A model generated the notes under the pieces. That model was given only the letters and a program-made list of their open reading frames with translations, was not told the DNA's origin and searched no databases. The position numbers and the translations under genes were made by a program. A stretch of DNA of 64,000 nt, taken from the NCBI RefSeq assembly GCF_004784475.1, contig NZ_SRRT01000001.1:310001-374000 (forward strand). The letters are read 5' to 3'. Source of the DNA: Streptomyces bauhiniae. GTDB taxonomy: Bacteria > Actinomycetota > Actinomycetes > Streptomycetales > Streptomycetaceae. Shown one piece after another: positions 25,106 to 34,121 of the stretch (the first letter of the stretch is position 1; each line of letters opens with the position of its first letter).

Positions 25106-25154
25106 GTGCGGCGCACCACATCCACGCGTTCCGCGATCACCCACATTCACCCGA

Positions 25155-25189
25155 AAGGGCCCCGTTCCGGAATGCGGAACGGGGCCCTT
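25155..25189. terminator. Strong terminator hairpin after sdhB
   Basis: Perfect 15-bp inverted repeat AAGGGCCCCGTTCCG / CGGAACGGGGCCCTT with a 5-base loop, 21 bases past the sdhB stop on the minus strand. It is followed by a short T-poor stretch, as common in Streptomyces. Confidence 0.85.
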
Positions 25190-25210
25190 GGGGACTGTCG
25201 GAGACGAGTC

Positions 25211-25972
25211 TCAGAAGCGACGCGTGATCAGTGCTCGCTTCACTTCCTGGATCGCCTTCGTGACCTCGATGCCGCGTGGGCAGGCGTCGGTGCAGTTGAA
25301 GGTGGTGCGGCAGCGCCAGACGCCGTCGCGGTCGTTGAGGATCTCCAGGCGCTGCTCGCCCGCGTCGTCGCGCGAGTCGAAGATGAAGCGGTGGGCGTTC
25401 ACGATCGCGGCCGGACCGAAGTACTGGCCGTCGTTCCAGAACACCGGGCACGACGAGGTGCACGCGGCGCACAGGATGCACTTCGTGGTGTCGTCGAACC
25501 GCTCACGGTCCTCGGCGGACTGCAGCCGCTCACGGGTCGGCTCGTTCGTGTCGTTGGTTACCAGGAACGGCATGACGTCCCGGTACGCCTGGAAGAACGG
25601 CTCCATGTCGACCACGAGGTCCTTGAGCGCGGTCAGGCCCTTGATGGGCTCGACCGTGATCGGCTTCCCCGGGTTGACGTCCTTGATCAGCGTCTTGCAG
25701 GCCAGCCGGTTCTTGCCGTTGATCCGCATCGCGTCGGACCCGCAGATGCCGTGGGCGCAGGAACGCCGGAAGGTCAGCGTGCCGTCGAGGTCCCACTTGA
25801 TCTTGTTGAGCCCGTCGAGGACGCGCTCCTTGGGGTCCATCTCCAACTGGAAGTCTTCCCAGTGGGGCTCCGCCGCGACCTCCGGGTTGAACCGGCGGAT
25901 GCGGAGGGTGACCGTGATGTAGGGGGACGCCGCGGACGCCGCCTCGGCCTTGTCCAGAACAGGGGTAGCCAT
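25211..25972 (-). CDS. sdhB: Succinate dehydrogenase iron-sulfur subunit
   Basis: The 253-residue electron-transfer subunit of complex II. The 2Fe-2S ligands are in CAHGICGSD and the following cysteine of LACKTL. The C-terminal ferredoxin part holds CILCAACTSSCPVFW and CRTTFNCTDACPRG for the 4Fe-4S and 3Fe-4S clusters. It follows sdhA with a one-base overlap of stop and start (TGATG), so translation is coupled. It is the last gene of sdhCDAB. Confidence 0.97.
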   Translation of the reverse strand: MATPVLDKAEAASAASPYITVTLRIRRFNPEVAAEPHWEDFQLEMDPKERVLDGLNKIKWDLDGTLTFRRSCAHGICGSDAMRINGKNRLACKTLIKDVNPGKPITVEPIKGLTALKDLVVDMEPFFQAYRDVMPFLVTNDTNEPTRERLQSAEDRERFDDTTKCILCAACTSSCPVFWNDGQYFGPAAIVNAHRFIFDSRDDAGEQRLEILNDRDGVWRCRTTFNCTDACPRGIEVTKAIQEVKRALITRRF

Positions 25973-27726
25973 CAGTACTTACGCTCCATCGGCTGGTAGC
26001 GGGTCTGGACGACCGGCTTGTAGTCGAGACGCACGGTCTCCGAGCCGTCGTCGCCCACCTCGCGGTACGCCATCGTGTGACGCATGAAGTTGACGTCGTC
26101 GCGGTTCGGGTAGTCCTCGCGGTAGTGACCGCCGCGGGACTCCTTGCGGGCCAGCGCGGAGACCGCCATGACCTCGGCCAGCTCCAGCAGGTTGCCCAGC
26201 TCGATGGCCTCCAGCAGGTCGGTGTTGAACCGCTTGCCCTTGTCCTGGATCGACACGTTGAGGTACCGCTCGCGCAGCTCGGCGATCTTCTCGACCGCCG
26301 TCTTGATCGTCTGCTCGGTGCGGAACACCATCACGTTGGCGTCCATGGTCTCCTGCAGCTCCCGGCGGATGTCGGCCACCCGCTCGGTGCCGGTCGCGTC
26401 CCGCAGCCGCTCGATCTGCGCGACGACCATCCCTGCCGGGTTCTCCGGCAGCTCGACGAAGTCCACGGTGTGGGCGTAGTCGGCGGCGGCGATGCCCGCG
26501 CGGCGGCCGAACACGTTGATGTCCAGCAGCGAGTTGGTGCCCAGGCGGTTGGCGCCGTGCACGGAGACACAGGCGACCTCGCCGGCCGCGTACAGACCCG
26601 GCACGACGGTGGTGTTGTCCGACAGGACCTCACCCTCGACGTTGGTCGGGATGCCACCCATCGCGTAGTGCGCGGTGGGCTGGATCGGGATCGGGTCCGT
26701 GTACGGCTCGATGCCCAGGTAGGTGCGCGCGAACTCGGTGATGTCCGGCAGCTTCGCGTCCAACTGCTCCGGCGGCAGGTGGGTGAGGTCGAGGTAGACG
26801 TGGTCGCCCTCGGGACCGCAGCCCCGGCCCTCGCGGATCTCGGTGTAGATCGAGCGCGAGACGACGTCACGGGACGCGAGGTCCTTCATGACCGGCGCGT
26901 ACTTCTCCATGAAGCGCTCGCCGTCCTTGTTGCGGAGGATGCCGCCCTCACCGCGGGCGCCCTCCGTCAGCAGGATGCCCATGCGCCAGATGCCGGTCGG
27001 GTGGAACTGGAAGAACTCCATGTCCTCCAGCGGGATGCCCCGGCGGAAGCACGCGGCCTGGCCGTCACCGGTCAGGGTGTGCGCGTTGGACGTCACCTTG
27101 AAGAACTTGCCGGTGCCGCCGGACGCGTAGATCACGGACTTCGCCTGGAAGACGTGGATCTCGCCGGTGGCCAGCTCGTACGCCACCACGCCGGAGGACG
27201 TCTTGACGCCGTCGACCTCGGTGATGAGCTGGTCCAGCACGTAGAACTCGTTGAAGAACTCCACGCCCTCCTTGACGCAGTTCTGGTACAGCGTCTGGAG
27301 GATCATGTGGCCGGTGCGGTCGGCCGCGTAGCAGGACCGGCGGACCGGGGCCTCGCCGTGGTTGCGGGAGTGACCGCCGAAGCGGCGCTGGTCGATCGTC
27401 CCATTGGGCGTCCGGTTGAACGGCAGGCCCATCTTCTCCAGGTCGAGGACCGCGTCGATGGCCTCCTTCGCCAGGATCTCGGCGGCGTCCTGGTCGACCA
27501 GGTAGTCACCGCCCTTGACCGTGTCGAAGGTGTGCCACTCCCAGTTGTCCTCCTCCACGTTGGCCAGCGCGGCGGCCATGCCGCCCTGCGCGGCGCCCGT
27601 GTGGGAGCGGGTGGGGTAGAGCTTGGTCAGCACGGCGGTGCGGCTGCGCTTCGTGGACTCGATGGCCGCGCGCATGCCCGCGCCACCGGCGCCGACGATG
27701 ACGGTGTCGTACTTGTGGATCTTCAT
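25972..27726 (-). CDS. sdhA: Succinate dehydrogenase flavoprotein subunit
   Basis: The 584-residue catalytic subunit oxidising succinate to fumarate. Seen: FAD-binding VIVGAGGAGMRAAIE at residues 10-24, the FAD-attachment region SHTGAAQGG, RFGGHSRNHGEAPVRRSC, the catalytic HPTGI segment, ARGEGG, and THLPPEQL. Length and motifs agree with the actinobacterial SdhA family. Located between sdhD and sdhB in the operon on the minus strand. Confidence 0.97.
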   Translation of the reverse strand: MKIHKYDTVIVGAGGAGMRAAIESTKRSRTAVLTKLYPTRSHTGAAQGGMAAALANVEEDNWEWHTFDTVKGGDYLVDQDAAEILAKEAIDAVLDLEKMGLPFNRTPNGTIDQRRFGGHSRNHGEAPVRRSCYAADRTGHMILQTLYQNCVKEGVEFFNEFYVLDQLITEVDGVKTSSGVVAYELATGEIHVFQAKSVIYASGGTGKFFKVTSNAHTLTGDGQAACFRRGIPLEDMEFFQFHPTGIWRMGILLTEGARGEGGILRNKDGERFMEKYAPVMKDLASRDVVSRSIYTEIREGRGCGPEGDHVYLDLTHLPPEQLDAKLPDITEFARTYLGIEPYTDPIPIQPTAHYAMGGIPTNVEGEVLSDNTTVVPGLYAAGEVACVSVHGANRLGTNSLLDINVFGRRAGIAAADYAHTVDFVELPENPAGMVVAQIERLRDATGTERVADIRRELQETMDANVMVFRTEQTIKTAVEKIAELRERYLNVSIQDKGKRFNTDLLEAIELGNLLELAEVMAVSALARKESRGGHYREDYPNRDDVNFMRHTMAYREVGDDGSETVRLDYKPVVQTRYQPMERKY

Positions 27727-27745
27727 GATTCTCGCAGCCCCGTGC

Positions 27746-28219
27746 CTAGCGGATGTTCGGGTCGAAGGTGAAGATCACCAGCGTGCCCAGCAGGATGGTG
27801 AACACCGTGGCCGTGTAGAGCAGGCCCTTGAGCCACAGGCGGGTGTTCACGCGCTCCGCGTAGTCGTTGATGACCGTGCGCAGGCCGTTCGCGCCGTGCA
27901 GCATCGCCAGCCACAGCATCAGCAGGTCCCAGACCTGCCAGAACGGGGACGCCCAGCGGCCGGCCACGAAGGCGAAGCCGATCTTGGAGACGCCGCCGTC
28001 CAGCACGAGCTGGATCAGCAGGTGGCCGAGGACCAGCACGACCAGCACGATGCCGGACAGGCGCATGAAGAGCCAGGCGGCCATCTCGAAGTTGCCCCGC
28101 GTGGACTTCGGGGTCTTCTTGGTACGGGTGCGCGAGCGCGGGGCGTCGAGCGAGAGCGCGTAGGCGTCCTCGGCGGCGTCCGCGGAGGAGCCCGTCAGGT
28201 TGATCTCAGAGGTGGACAT
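27746..28219 (-). CDS. sdhD: Succinate dehydrogenase hydrophobic membrane anchor subunit
   Basis: A 157-residue membrane subunit. The N-terminal 45 residues are hydrophilic; then come three helices, with WLFMRLSGIVLVVLVLGHLL in the first (His is a candidate haem b ligand) and WLAMLHGANGLRTVINDY before the last. Twenty bases separate it from sdhA, and five bases from sdhC. It anchors the complex and takes part in quinone reduction. Confidence 0.93.
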   Translation of the reverse strand: MSTSEINLTGSSADAAEDAYALSLDAPRSRTRTKKTPKSTRGNFEMAAWLFMRLSGIVLVVLVLGHLLIQLVLDGGVSKIGFAFVAGRWASPFWQVWDLLMLWLAMLHGANGLRTVINDYAERVNTRLWLKGLLYTATVFTILLGTLVIFTFDPNIR

Positions 28220-28224
28220 CGGCG

Positions 28225-28605
28225 TCAGCTCCCGAACAGGACACGAGCGGCGTGGCCGAGGACCGGGTACAGGGCGCCGGCCATCAGGATGATCCAGACG
28301 CCGAGGACGCTCCACAGCATCTGCTTCTGGTAGCGCGGGCCCTTCGACCAGAAGTCGACGGCGATGACGCGCAGACCGTTGAGCGCGTGGAAGAGGATGG
28401 CGGCGACGAGGCCGTACTCCAGCAGCGCGACGATCGGGGTCTTGTACGTGGCTACGACCTTGTCGTAGTCCTCGGGGGAGACACGCACGAGAGCGGTGTC
28501 CAGCACGTGAACGAACAGGAAGAAGAAGATGAGGACGCCGGTGACTCGATGAGCCACCCAGGACCACATGCCTTCCCGGCCGCGGTACAACGTTCCAGCC
28601 GGCAC
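28225..28605 (-). CDS. sdhC: Succinate dehydrogenase cytochrome b556 subunit
   Basis: The 126-residue cytochrome b subunit and first gene of sdhCDAB. It shows the family segment WSWVAHRVTGVLIFFFLFVHVLD (given as WSWVAHRVTGVL and FFFLFVHVLD), with the His of FVHVLD as haem ligand candidate, and LFHALNGLRVIAVDFW. Three membrane helices. GTG at 28605 with GGAGG nine bases upstream. The operon promoter should lie in 28620-28790. Confidence 0.94.
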   Translation of the reverse strand: MPAGTLYRGREGMWSWVAHRVTGVLIFFFLFVHVLDTALVRVSPEDYDKVVATYKTPIVALLEYGLVAAILFHALNGLRVIAVDFWSKGPRYQKQMLWSVLGVWIILMAGALYPVLGHAARVLFGS

Positions 28606-28793
28606 GGAAGAACCCTCCGGATGCGGGGACTAGGGCCGCGCCGGCTTCGCTGTCGGTCGGGCCCGGCCGGGTACGGTCCACCGGCCCTCAGCATCGTATC
28701 CATGAGGTGCGGCGAAGCTGACGGGGGGCCTGTTTCGGGTGATCCGGCCGCTTGTGGCCTTCCGGCTCGTGCGCATCCGTTCCGTTTGGTCCG

Positions 28794-29324
28794 CTATACA
28801 CCCGGCCGGGGCGCGTAATCGCTGGTCGTACGGGTGGCGGCGGTGCCCAGGTGGGTCGTGAGCCGGTGCCGGGCCAGGCCCCGCAGCTCCTCGGCGGCGA
28901 TCACCCGCTCGTCCTCGGGATCGTTCGCCAATCGTGACCGGATGCCCTCCAGGACGCGGTCCAGCGCCTCCTCGGGGGAAGCCCCGCCCGGCGCGATCAC
29001 GAAGACATGGCCGAAGCGGGCCTCGTAGGCGGCGTGCGCCGCGCTCAGGGCCGTGTGGGCGGCCGAGTAGGTGTCCTCGGGCAGCTCGGGCAGGGACTCG
29101 CCCGCCAGGGCGTCGGCCAGGTCGACGACGCGCAGGTCGTAGGCCGCCTCGTCCGCCGCGGCCAGCAGGGCGGCCAGGTCGGGGTAGGGGCGGTGCTCGG
29201 CGAGCCGGTGCGCCCAGCGGGCGTTGCGCAGACAGCGCAGGAGCAGCGCGCGGGCCTCCTCGGCCGGCGCCAGGTTGAAGGCGTCGAGCGGGGTCGGGAG
29301 ATACGGCGAACGGTGCGCAGGCAG
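28794..29324 (-). CDS. OHCU decarboxylase-like protein, non-canonical start
   Basis: An about 176-residue protein matching 2-oxo-4-hydroxy-4-carboxy-5-ureidoimidazoline decarboxylase of urate breakdown: LLLRCLRNARWAHRLAEHRP and YPDLAALLAAADEAAYDL at the start, YEARFGHVFVIAPGG, and a C-terminal LANDPEDERVIAAEELRGLA. The family's HPRIG segment is replaced by a PELPEDTYS region, so activity is uncertain. In this frame there is no ATG, GTG or TTG between the preceding in-frame stop and residue 110. CTG at 29324 has GAGGA six bases upstream and gives the family's usual length, so it is the proposed start. Confidence 0.75.
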   Translation of the reverse strand: MPAHRSPYLPTPLDAFNLAPAEEARALLLRCLRNARWAHRLAEHRPYPDLAALLAAADEAAYDLRVVDLADALAGESLPELPEDTYSAAHTALSAAHAAYEARFGHVFVIAPGGASPEEALDRVLEGIRSRLANDPEDERVIAAEELRGLARHRLTTHLGTAATRTTSDYAPRPGV

Positions 29325-29504
29325 CGTGGGTCCTCGTGGGAGGGGGGACGGCAGGGGGCGACAGGGGGAGCTGTGAAGGATGTGCCGACACGTTATCGAG
29401 AGTGGTCACTGTGTGTCCGGCTGATGCCCGAATTTCACTCGGACGGGAGAGTTTCGGAACGTCTCGGTGACGGGTGAACCGAGGATCGGTCGTACGTTGG
29501 GAGG

Positions 29505-31136
29505 GTGAGCCAGCACAGACATCGTGCTTCGGCACGACAGCTCAAGCGGAAGCGGGCCATCATGGCCGCCGCGGTCGTCGCAACCGTGGTGACCGGGGTG
29601 GGCGTCGGAGTGTGGGCGTCATCCGGAGGGGGTGGTTCCGGTGGAGGCTCGGACGCGGGCGCGGTCGGCGCCTCCCGGCAGGCCGACCCGCCGACCCCCT
29701 CGCCCAGCCGCTCGTACCCGATGTCGAAGGCGCCGCAGACCATCCCGGCGGTGCGCGAGCACACCGCCGCCCGAGGGCCGGGCTGGAAGCCTCAGGACGG
29801 CGGCCGGGTGGTGGTCACCGATCCGGCGCTGGCCGACGAGGGCAAGCTGATAGCCGGTGAGCTGGGCCTCGACTACGGCGGTGAGAAGAACGACGCCAAG
29901 GCCGGCGACGTCCGCCTCGGCCTCGGCGGGAGCGGCAACCCGGAGTCGTACACCATGACCGTGCGCGACGGCCGGGTGGACATCGAGGGGCCCGCCGACG
30001 CGGGCGTCTTCTACGGGACCCGGACCCTCAAGCAGGAGGTCCACGGCGGCGGCACGGCGCCCGAGGGCGTGGTCAAGGACGAGCCCGCCAAGCCCGCGCG
30101 CGGCTTCATGCTCGACATCGCGCGCAAGCCGTTCTCGGAGACCTGGATCGAGGACCGGATACGCGAACTCGGCGATCTGAAGTACAACGAGCTGGGACTG
30201 CACTTCTCGGACGACCAGGCGTTCCGCATCCAGTCCACCAGCCACCCCGAGATCGTATCCAAGGACCATCTCACCAAGGCGCAGGTCAAGAAGATCGTCG
30301 ACCTGGCCGCCGCCCGGCACATCCAGATCGTGCCCGAGATCGACTCGCCGGGACACCTGGGCGCCGTCATCGCCGCCCACCCCGACCTCCAGCTCCGCAA
30401 CGTCAACGGCAAGGCGACGCGCGGCGCGATCGACATCTCCAAGCCCGAGTCCGCGAAGATCGTCGACGATCTGCTCGACGAATACGCGGACCTGTTCCCC
30501 GGCAGCAAGTGGAACCTGGGCGGCGACGAGTACCAGGCGCTGGTCGTCTCCGACCCCGAGGCGTCCTACCCGCAGCTCGCCGCGGCCGCCCGTGACGCCT
30601 ACGGCGCGAACGGCAACGTCGCCGACCTCACCACCGGCTGGCTGAACGGCCGCGCGGACACCGTCCGGGCCCACGACCGCACCATGCGGGCGTGGAACGA
30701 CGGCTTTCTGCGCGACTCCACGATCCAGCCCGCCAAGGACATCCAGGTCGCCTACTGGACCGGCAAGGAGATCGGCGCCCGGCCCCCGGTGGACTACCTG
30801 AGCGCGGGCCGCAAGGTCTACAACTACAACGACGAGTACCTCTACTACGTCCTCGGGGAGCCGAACGACTTCACCTACCCGACCGGCCAGCGGATCTACC
30901 AGGAGTGGACCCCGCGCGTGATCCGGGGCACGAGCGCGGTCCCGGCGCAGTACGACGGTCAGATCCTCGGCGGTTCCTTCGCCGTGTGGTGCGACTTCCC
31001 GAACGCCCAGACCGAGAGCCAGGTCGCGTCCGGCATCCGGATGCCGCTGCGGGCCACCGTGCAGAAGCTCTGGGACCCGGGTCAACCGGCGCTGTCCTGG
31101 CCGCAGTTCAAGGAGCTGTCGAACAAGCTGGGGTGA
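29505..31136 (+). CDS. Exported GH20 beta-N-acetylhexosaminidase
   Basis: A 543-residue secreted or membrane-tethered enzyme that removes terminal N-acetylhexosamine from chitin or cell-wall oligosaccharides. It has a basic N-terminus, one membrane helix (about 19-38), a Gly/Ser-Pro linker, a GH20b-like domain and a TIM barrel. The catalytic Asp-Glu pair is in WNLGGDEY; RGFMLDIARKPF and EIDSPGHLGA are further GH20 marks. The GTG at 29505 directly abuts GGGAGG, too close for a normal ribosome binding site, while TACGTT lies six bases upstream; a leaderless start is plausible. It diverges from the OHCU gene. Confidence 0.93.
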   Translation: MSQHRHRASARQLKRKRAIMAAAVVATVVTGVGVGVWASSGGGGSGGGSDAGAVGASRQADPPTPSPSRSYPMSKAPQTIPAVREHTAARGPGWKPQDGGRVVVTDPALADEGKLIAGELGLDYGGEKNDAKAGDVRLGLGGSGNPESYTMTVRDGRVDIEGPADAGVFYGTRTLKQEVHGGGTAPEGVVKDEPAKPARGFMLDIARKPFSETWIEDRIRELGDLKYNELGLHFSDDQAFRIQSTSHPEIVSKDHLTKAQVKKIVDLAAARHIQIVPEIDSPGHLGAVIAAHPDLQLRNVNGKATRGAIDISKPESAKIVDDLLDEYADLFPGSKWNLGGDEYQALVVSDPEASYPQLAAAARDAYGANGNVADLTTGWLNGRADTVRAHDRTMRAWNDGFLRDSTIQPAKDIQVAYWTGKEIGARPPVDYLSAGRKVYNYNDEYLYYVLGEPNDFTYPTGQRIYQEWTPRVIRGTSAVPAQYDGQILGGSFAVWCDFPNAQTESQVASGIRMPLRATVQKLWDPGQPALSWPQFKELSNKLG

Positions 31137-31244
31137 GTGGACGGAATGTCGGCGTAACACGTATGTTTCCGTGTTCGCTCGTGTGTACGCGGCTCTGGGG
31201 AGGGCCGCGTACGCCGTTCCAGCCGTACCGGGGGGAACTCCTTC

Positions 31245-31913
31245 ATGATCTGCGCCAGTTGCCACAGCACCGAGGCCGTCACCGGGGAGACGCGGTGCGC
31301 CCGCTGCGCGCCGGCCGACTCCTTCGCGCCCTTCGTGCCGCCGGGTCCGCCGCTGCGCTCGCCGGTGGGGCTGGGGCGGGCGACGGTGGTGATGCTGGGG
31401 CTGATCGGGGCCAGTGACGTGGTCTCGCTCTGGGGCGACTGGTGGCTGCCGTCCAGCCGGGCGATGGCGGTGGTCGGCATCGTGCAGGGGGTCCTGCTGC
31501 TCGCCACGGCGGTCGTGTACCTGTGCTGGCTGTGGCGGGTGCGGGTCAACGCCGAGGTGTTCGACGCCAGTTCGCAGAGCAAGGCGCGGTGGTGGACGAT
31601 CGGCGGCTGGTTCATCCCGTTCGTGAACTTCTGGTTCCCGCGCCGGATCGTCCTGGACGCGTGGGACGCCAGCGCGCCGCAGGGGCGGCCGAGCGGGCAC
31701 GGTCTGGTCGACCTGTGGTGGACGGCGTGGGTGGCCGGGCTGATCGCCGACCGGCTGCTGCGGGTGGAGTCCGGGGCCGGGATGCTCGCGGTGGCCGACG
31801 GCATCGACCTCGTCGCCGCCGCGCTGGCCGCCGTGGTGGTCCTTCGGCTGACCCGGATGCAGCACGAGAAGGCCCTCCGGGGGCCCTCACTGCCGTCCGC
31901 CGTGCTTGGCTGA
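31245..31913 (+). CDS. DUF4328 membrane protein with N-terminal zinc ribbon
   Basis: A 222-residue protein. Residues 1-21 hold two CxxC pairs (CASC, CARC), a probable zinc ribbon. It then has four membrane helices with the DUF4328 marks FDASSQSKARWWTIGGWFIP and FVNFWFPRRIVLDAW. The function of the family is unknown; it is common in Streptomyces. ATG at 31245. It stands after the hexosaminidase, with its own 108-base upstream region. Confidence 0.85.
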   Translation: MICASCHSTEAVTGETRCARCAPADSFAPFVPPGPPLRSPVGLGRATVVMLGLIGASDVVSLWGDWWLPSSRAMAVVGIVQGVLLLATAVVYLCWLWRVRVNAEVFDASSQSKARWWTIGGWFIPFVNFWFPRRIVLDAWDASAPQGRPSGHGLVDLWWTAWVAGLIADRLLRVESGAGMLAVADGIDLVAAALAAVVVLRLTRMQHEKALRGPSLPSAVLG

Positions 31914-32005
31914 AAAGCGGTGACTGTGACACTCCGGGCCCGTCGCACGCAGTAAGGGGAAATGCGGGCTCCGTACAGGCGGTGCCCAGGCGAGGGAGGC
32001 ATTCC

Positions 32006-32518
32006 ATGAGCCTGGAGGAACTGATCGCGCAGGCCGACGCACGCGGGCTGGCCGCGAGCGGGCTGGCTTGTTCGGATCGGTGCGTGTCCCTGCTCGTCGA
32101 GGACGACGAGTTGCTGCGCCCGTTGTGGGCGCATCTCGTGGACGGCTCCGACTGGTCCGAGAGCCTGGCGAAGGTGCGGGCGGCGCTGGACGCGGTGGAG
32201 CCCGGTTCCGAGGCGGCGGGGGTGGCGCGGGGGATGCTGCTGTCGGCTCCGGCCCAGCGGGAGGGGGACGCGCTGCGGGAGTGGGCCGAGGCGTGCTCGG
32301 CGGCTTCGCTGCGGGTGCACCGGCTGCTGGACCCTTCTTCCGGGTCCGCCGATGAGGAGCTGCCGCTGGTCGCGGCCGAGCTGGGCCGGCAGACGGTGGT
32401 CCTCCAACTCCTCGCGGAGCACGGCCCGCAGGGGTTGCGGCGGGCGCTGGACGTGTCGGGGGAGGGGCGGCGGGTGCTGCGGGCGGTGGTGTCGCGGCGG
32501 GCGCGGGCACAGGCTTAA
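32006..32518 (+). CDS. Hypothetical protein, Ala/Leu/Glu-rich helical
   Basis: A 170-residue soluble protein without recognised motifs, mainly helical, with VRAALDAVEPGSEAAGVARG and VAAELGRQTVVLQLLAEHGP as the best-ordered segments. ATG at 32006 with GGGAGG ideally placed. Codon use is typical for Streptomyces, so the gene is real. No function can be assigned. It probably forms its own unit, 92 bases after the DUF4328 gene. Confidence 0.65.
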   Translation: MSLEELIAQADARGLAASGLACSDRCVSLLVEDDELLRPLWAHLVDGSDWSESLAKVRAALDAVEPGSEAAGVARGMLLSAPAQREGDALREWAEACSAASLRVHRLLDPSSGSADEELPLVAAELGRQTVVLQLLAEHGPQGLRRALDVSGEGRRVLRAVVSRRARAQA

Positions 32519-32639
32519 ACCTGGACTCGGGGTGGGTTCTGTGTCCGTCCTGTCGGCAGGTTGGGGCGGTCCTGCGCCGGTTGCCGAAAGGCCGCCGAAT
32601 CCGTGTGACGCGCGACGGGCCAGGACCGCTAACCCCTAT

Positions 32640-33041
32640 GTGACTACCCAGTACGCAACGACGCAGACGGACTACCGCCCCGCCGCCGCGGCACGCCCCG
32701 CACGGTGGGCCGCGGACACGGTCGCCACCATGCGCGAGGGCGCCCGCCTCCGCCTCGACTACTCCCCCCGGAGCCTCGGGCGCCTGGACCGCGTGATCGA
32801 GGAACTCCGCCACGACCACCCCCCGTACGAGGCCGTCGCCCACGTCCTCCGCGGCTTCGGCGCGTACGCGGGCGAGGTCATCGCCCGCGAGACGGGCGCG
32901 CAGTGGCACGCCACGGCCGACACCCCCTGGCTCCGTACCCCGGACGGCCGCCTCTGGGACCCCCTGGAGGAGGCCCACCTGGCCTTCACCGGCGAGGGTT
33001 CCCTCCGGGGGCTGTACCGGGAGGCGGCGGGGGTCCGCTGA
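32640..33041 (+). CDS. Hypothetical protein, 133 residues
   Basis: A soluble protein with DRVIEELRHDHPPYEAVAHV, a GFGAYAGEVIARETGAQW segment and WLRTPDGRLWDPLEEAHLAF, reminiscent of DUF3806-like small proteins, an uncertain match. GTG at 32640 is the best start. No ribosome binding site is evident. It precedes the VTC-DUF4956-CotH operon by 144 bases and is probably not part of it. Confidence 0.6.
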   Translation: MTTQYATTQTDYRPAAAARPARWAADTVATMREGARLRLDYSPRSLGRLDRVIEELRHDHPPYEAVAHVLRGFGAYAGEVIARETGAQWHATADTPWLRTPDGRLWDPLEEAHLAFTGEGSLRGLYREAAGVR

Positions 33042-33111
33042 GCCGGCCGGTGACGACACCTCCCGTTCACCTTTCGGTCCCCTCGAAGACTCCTGAAATC
33101 AACCCGTGATT

Positions 33112-33126
33112 CTCATGGGCTCCTCA
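33112..33126 (+). promoter_or_regulatory. 11-bp-spaced direct repeat, candidate response-regulator site
   Basis: TTCTCAT followed by a second CTCAT exactly 11 bases later (CTCA at 33112 and 33123), 60 bases before the VTC-domain gene. An identical arrangement, in the same direction relative to transcription, precedes the exporter operon at 43784. OmpR-type regulators bind such tandem half-sites about one helical turn apart. Confidence 0.5.
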
Positions 33127-33185
33127 TGCGCCGTTGGTTGCTTGTACGAGGCCGGTCGGTCCGCAACGTATGAGCAAGGAGGCGC

Positions 33186-34121
33186 ATGGTGTTCCTGTCG
33201 AGGGCAGCCGCGGCGCGCGAGAGCCGGACAGCGGAAGGCGGGGCCGACAAGGTCGGCGGGGACCCGGTCGGCGAAGAACCGCTGCACGTGGCCAGTCGGC
33301 TGCACGCGTTCAACCGGTTCGAACTGAAGTACCTGGTCCCGGTGGAGCAGGCGGCCGAGATCCGCGACGAACTCGCCGAGCGGATGGACCGGGACCTGTA
33401 CAGCCCGGTCGGCGGGTACGGCGTGTGGAGCCTGTACTACGACACCCCTCAACTCCGGTTCTACTGGGAGAAGATCGAGGGTCTGAAGTTCCGCCGCAAG
33501 CTGCGCGTCCGCCACTACGGGGATCTGGACCAGGTCACCGACGACTCGCCGGTGTGCGTGGAGATCAAGCAGCGCGTCAACCGGGTCACGCAGAAGCGCC
33601 GCATCACCCTCCCCTACGGCGTGGCGCGCCAACTGTGCGACGGCCGGCAGATGGTGGACCACTCGCCGAAGGAGAGCGCCTTCGTCCAAGAGGTCCTCGA
33701 ACTGATCGTGCGGCTGAACCTCCAGCCCACCGCGCTCACCGGATACCAGCGTGAGGCCCTGGTCGGCCGCGCCGCCGACACCGGCCTGCGGGTCACCTTC
33801 GACCGCCGCATCCGCGGCCGGGACCGCGACTTCCACTTCGGCACCGCGACACCGGAGAACCGGTTCACGATCCCGCCGCACATGTCGGTCATGGAGATCA
33901 AGGTCAACGAGCGCACCCCGCACTGGATCACCGATCTGGCCGCCCGGCGCAACCTCAACCTCGTCCGGATCTCGAAGTACGTGCAGTCGGTCGAGGCGTT
34001 CGGGCTGGCCCCGCGCTCGGTCTTCCACGTCGACGAGGCGGACTGTCCGCCGCCCCCCACCACCCCCCTACACGAGCAGCCGGCGCCCCAGGACGCACCG
34101 GCGAAGGCAGGAGCCCAGTGA
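33186..34121 (+). CDS. VTC-domain protein (polyphosphate polymerase-like)
   Basis: A 311-residue protein with the VTC fold, a triphosphate-tunnel enzyme that in eukaryotes makes polyphosphate. Seen: FNRFELKYLVP (N-terminal ExK-type motif), SLYYDTPQLRFY, KFRRKLRVRHYG, CVEIKQRVNRVTQKRR (charged tunnel strands) and MEIKVNERTP. A short acidic/Pro tail follows. ATG at 33186 has AAGGAGG upstream. It is the first gene of an operon with DUF4956 and CotH genes, a constellation found in many bacteria. Cytoplasmic; product presumed to be polyphosphate or another phosphate polymer. Confidence 0.88.
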   Translation: MVFLSRAAAARESRTAEGGADKVGGDPVGEEPLHVASRLHAFNRFELKYLVPVEQAAEIRDELAERMDRDLYSPVGGYGVWSLYYDTPQLRFYWEKIEGLKFRRKLRVRHYGDLDQVTDDSPVCVEIKQRVNRVTQKRRITLPYGVARQLCDGRQMVDHSPKESAFVQEVLELIVRLNLQPTALTGYQREALVGRAADTGLRVTFDRRIRGRDRDFHFGTATPENRFTIPPHMSVMEIKVNERTPHWITDLAARRNLNLVRISKYVQSVEAFGLAPRSVFHVDEADCPPPPTTPLHEQPAPQDAPAKAGAQ

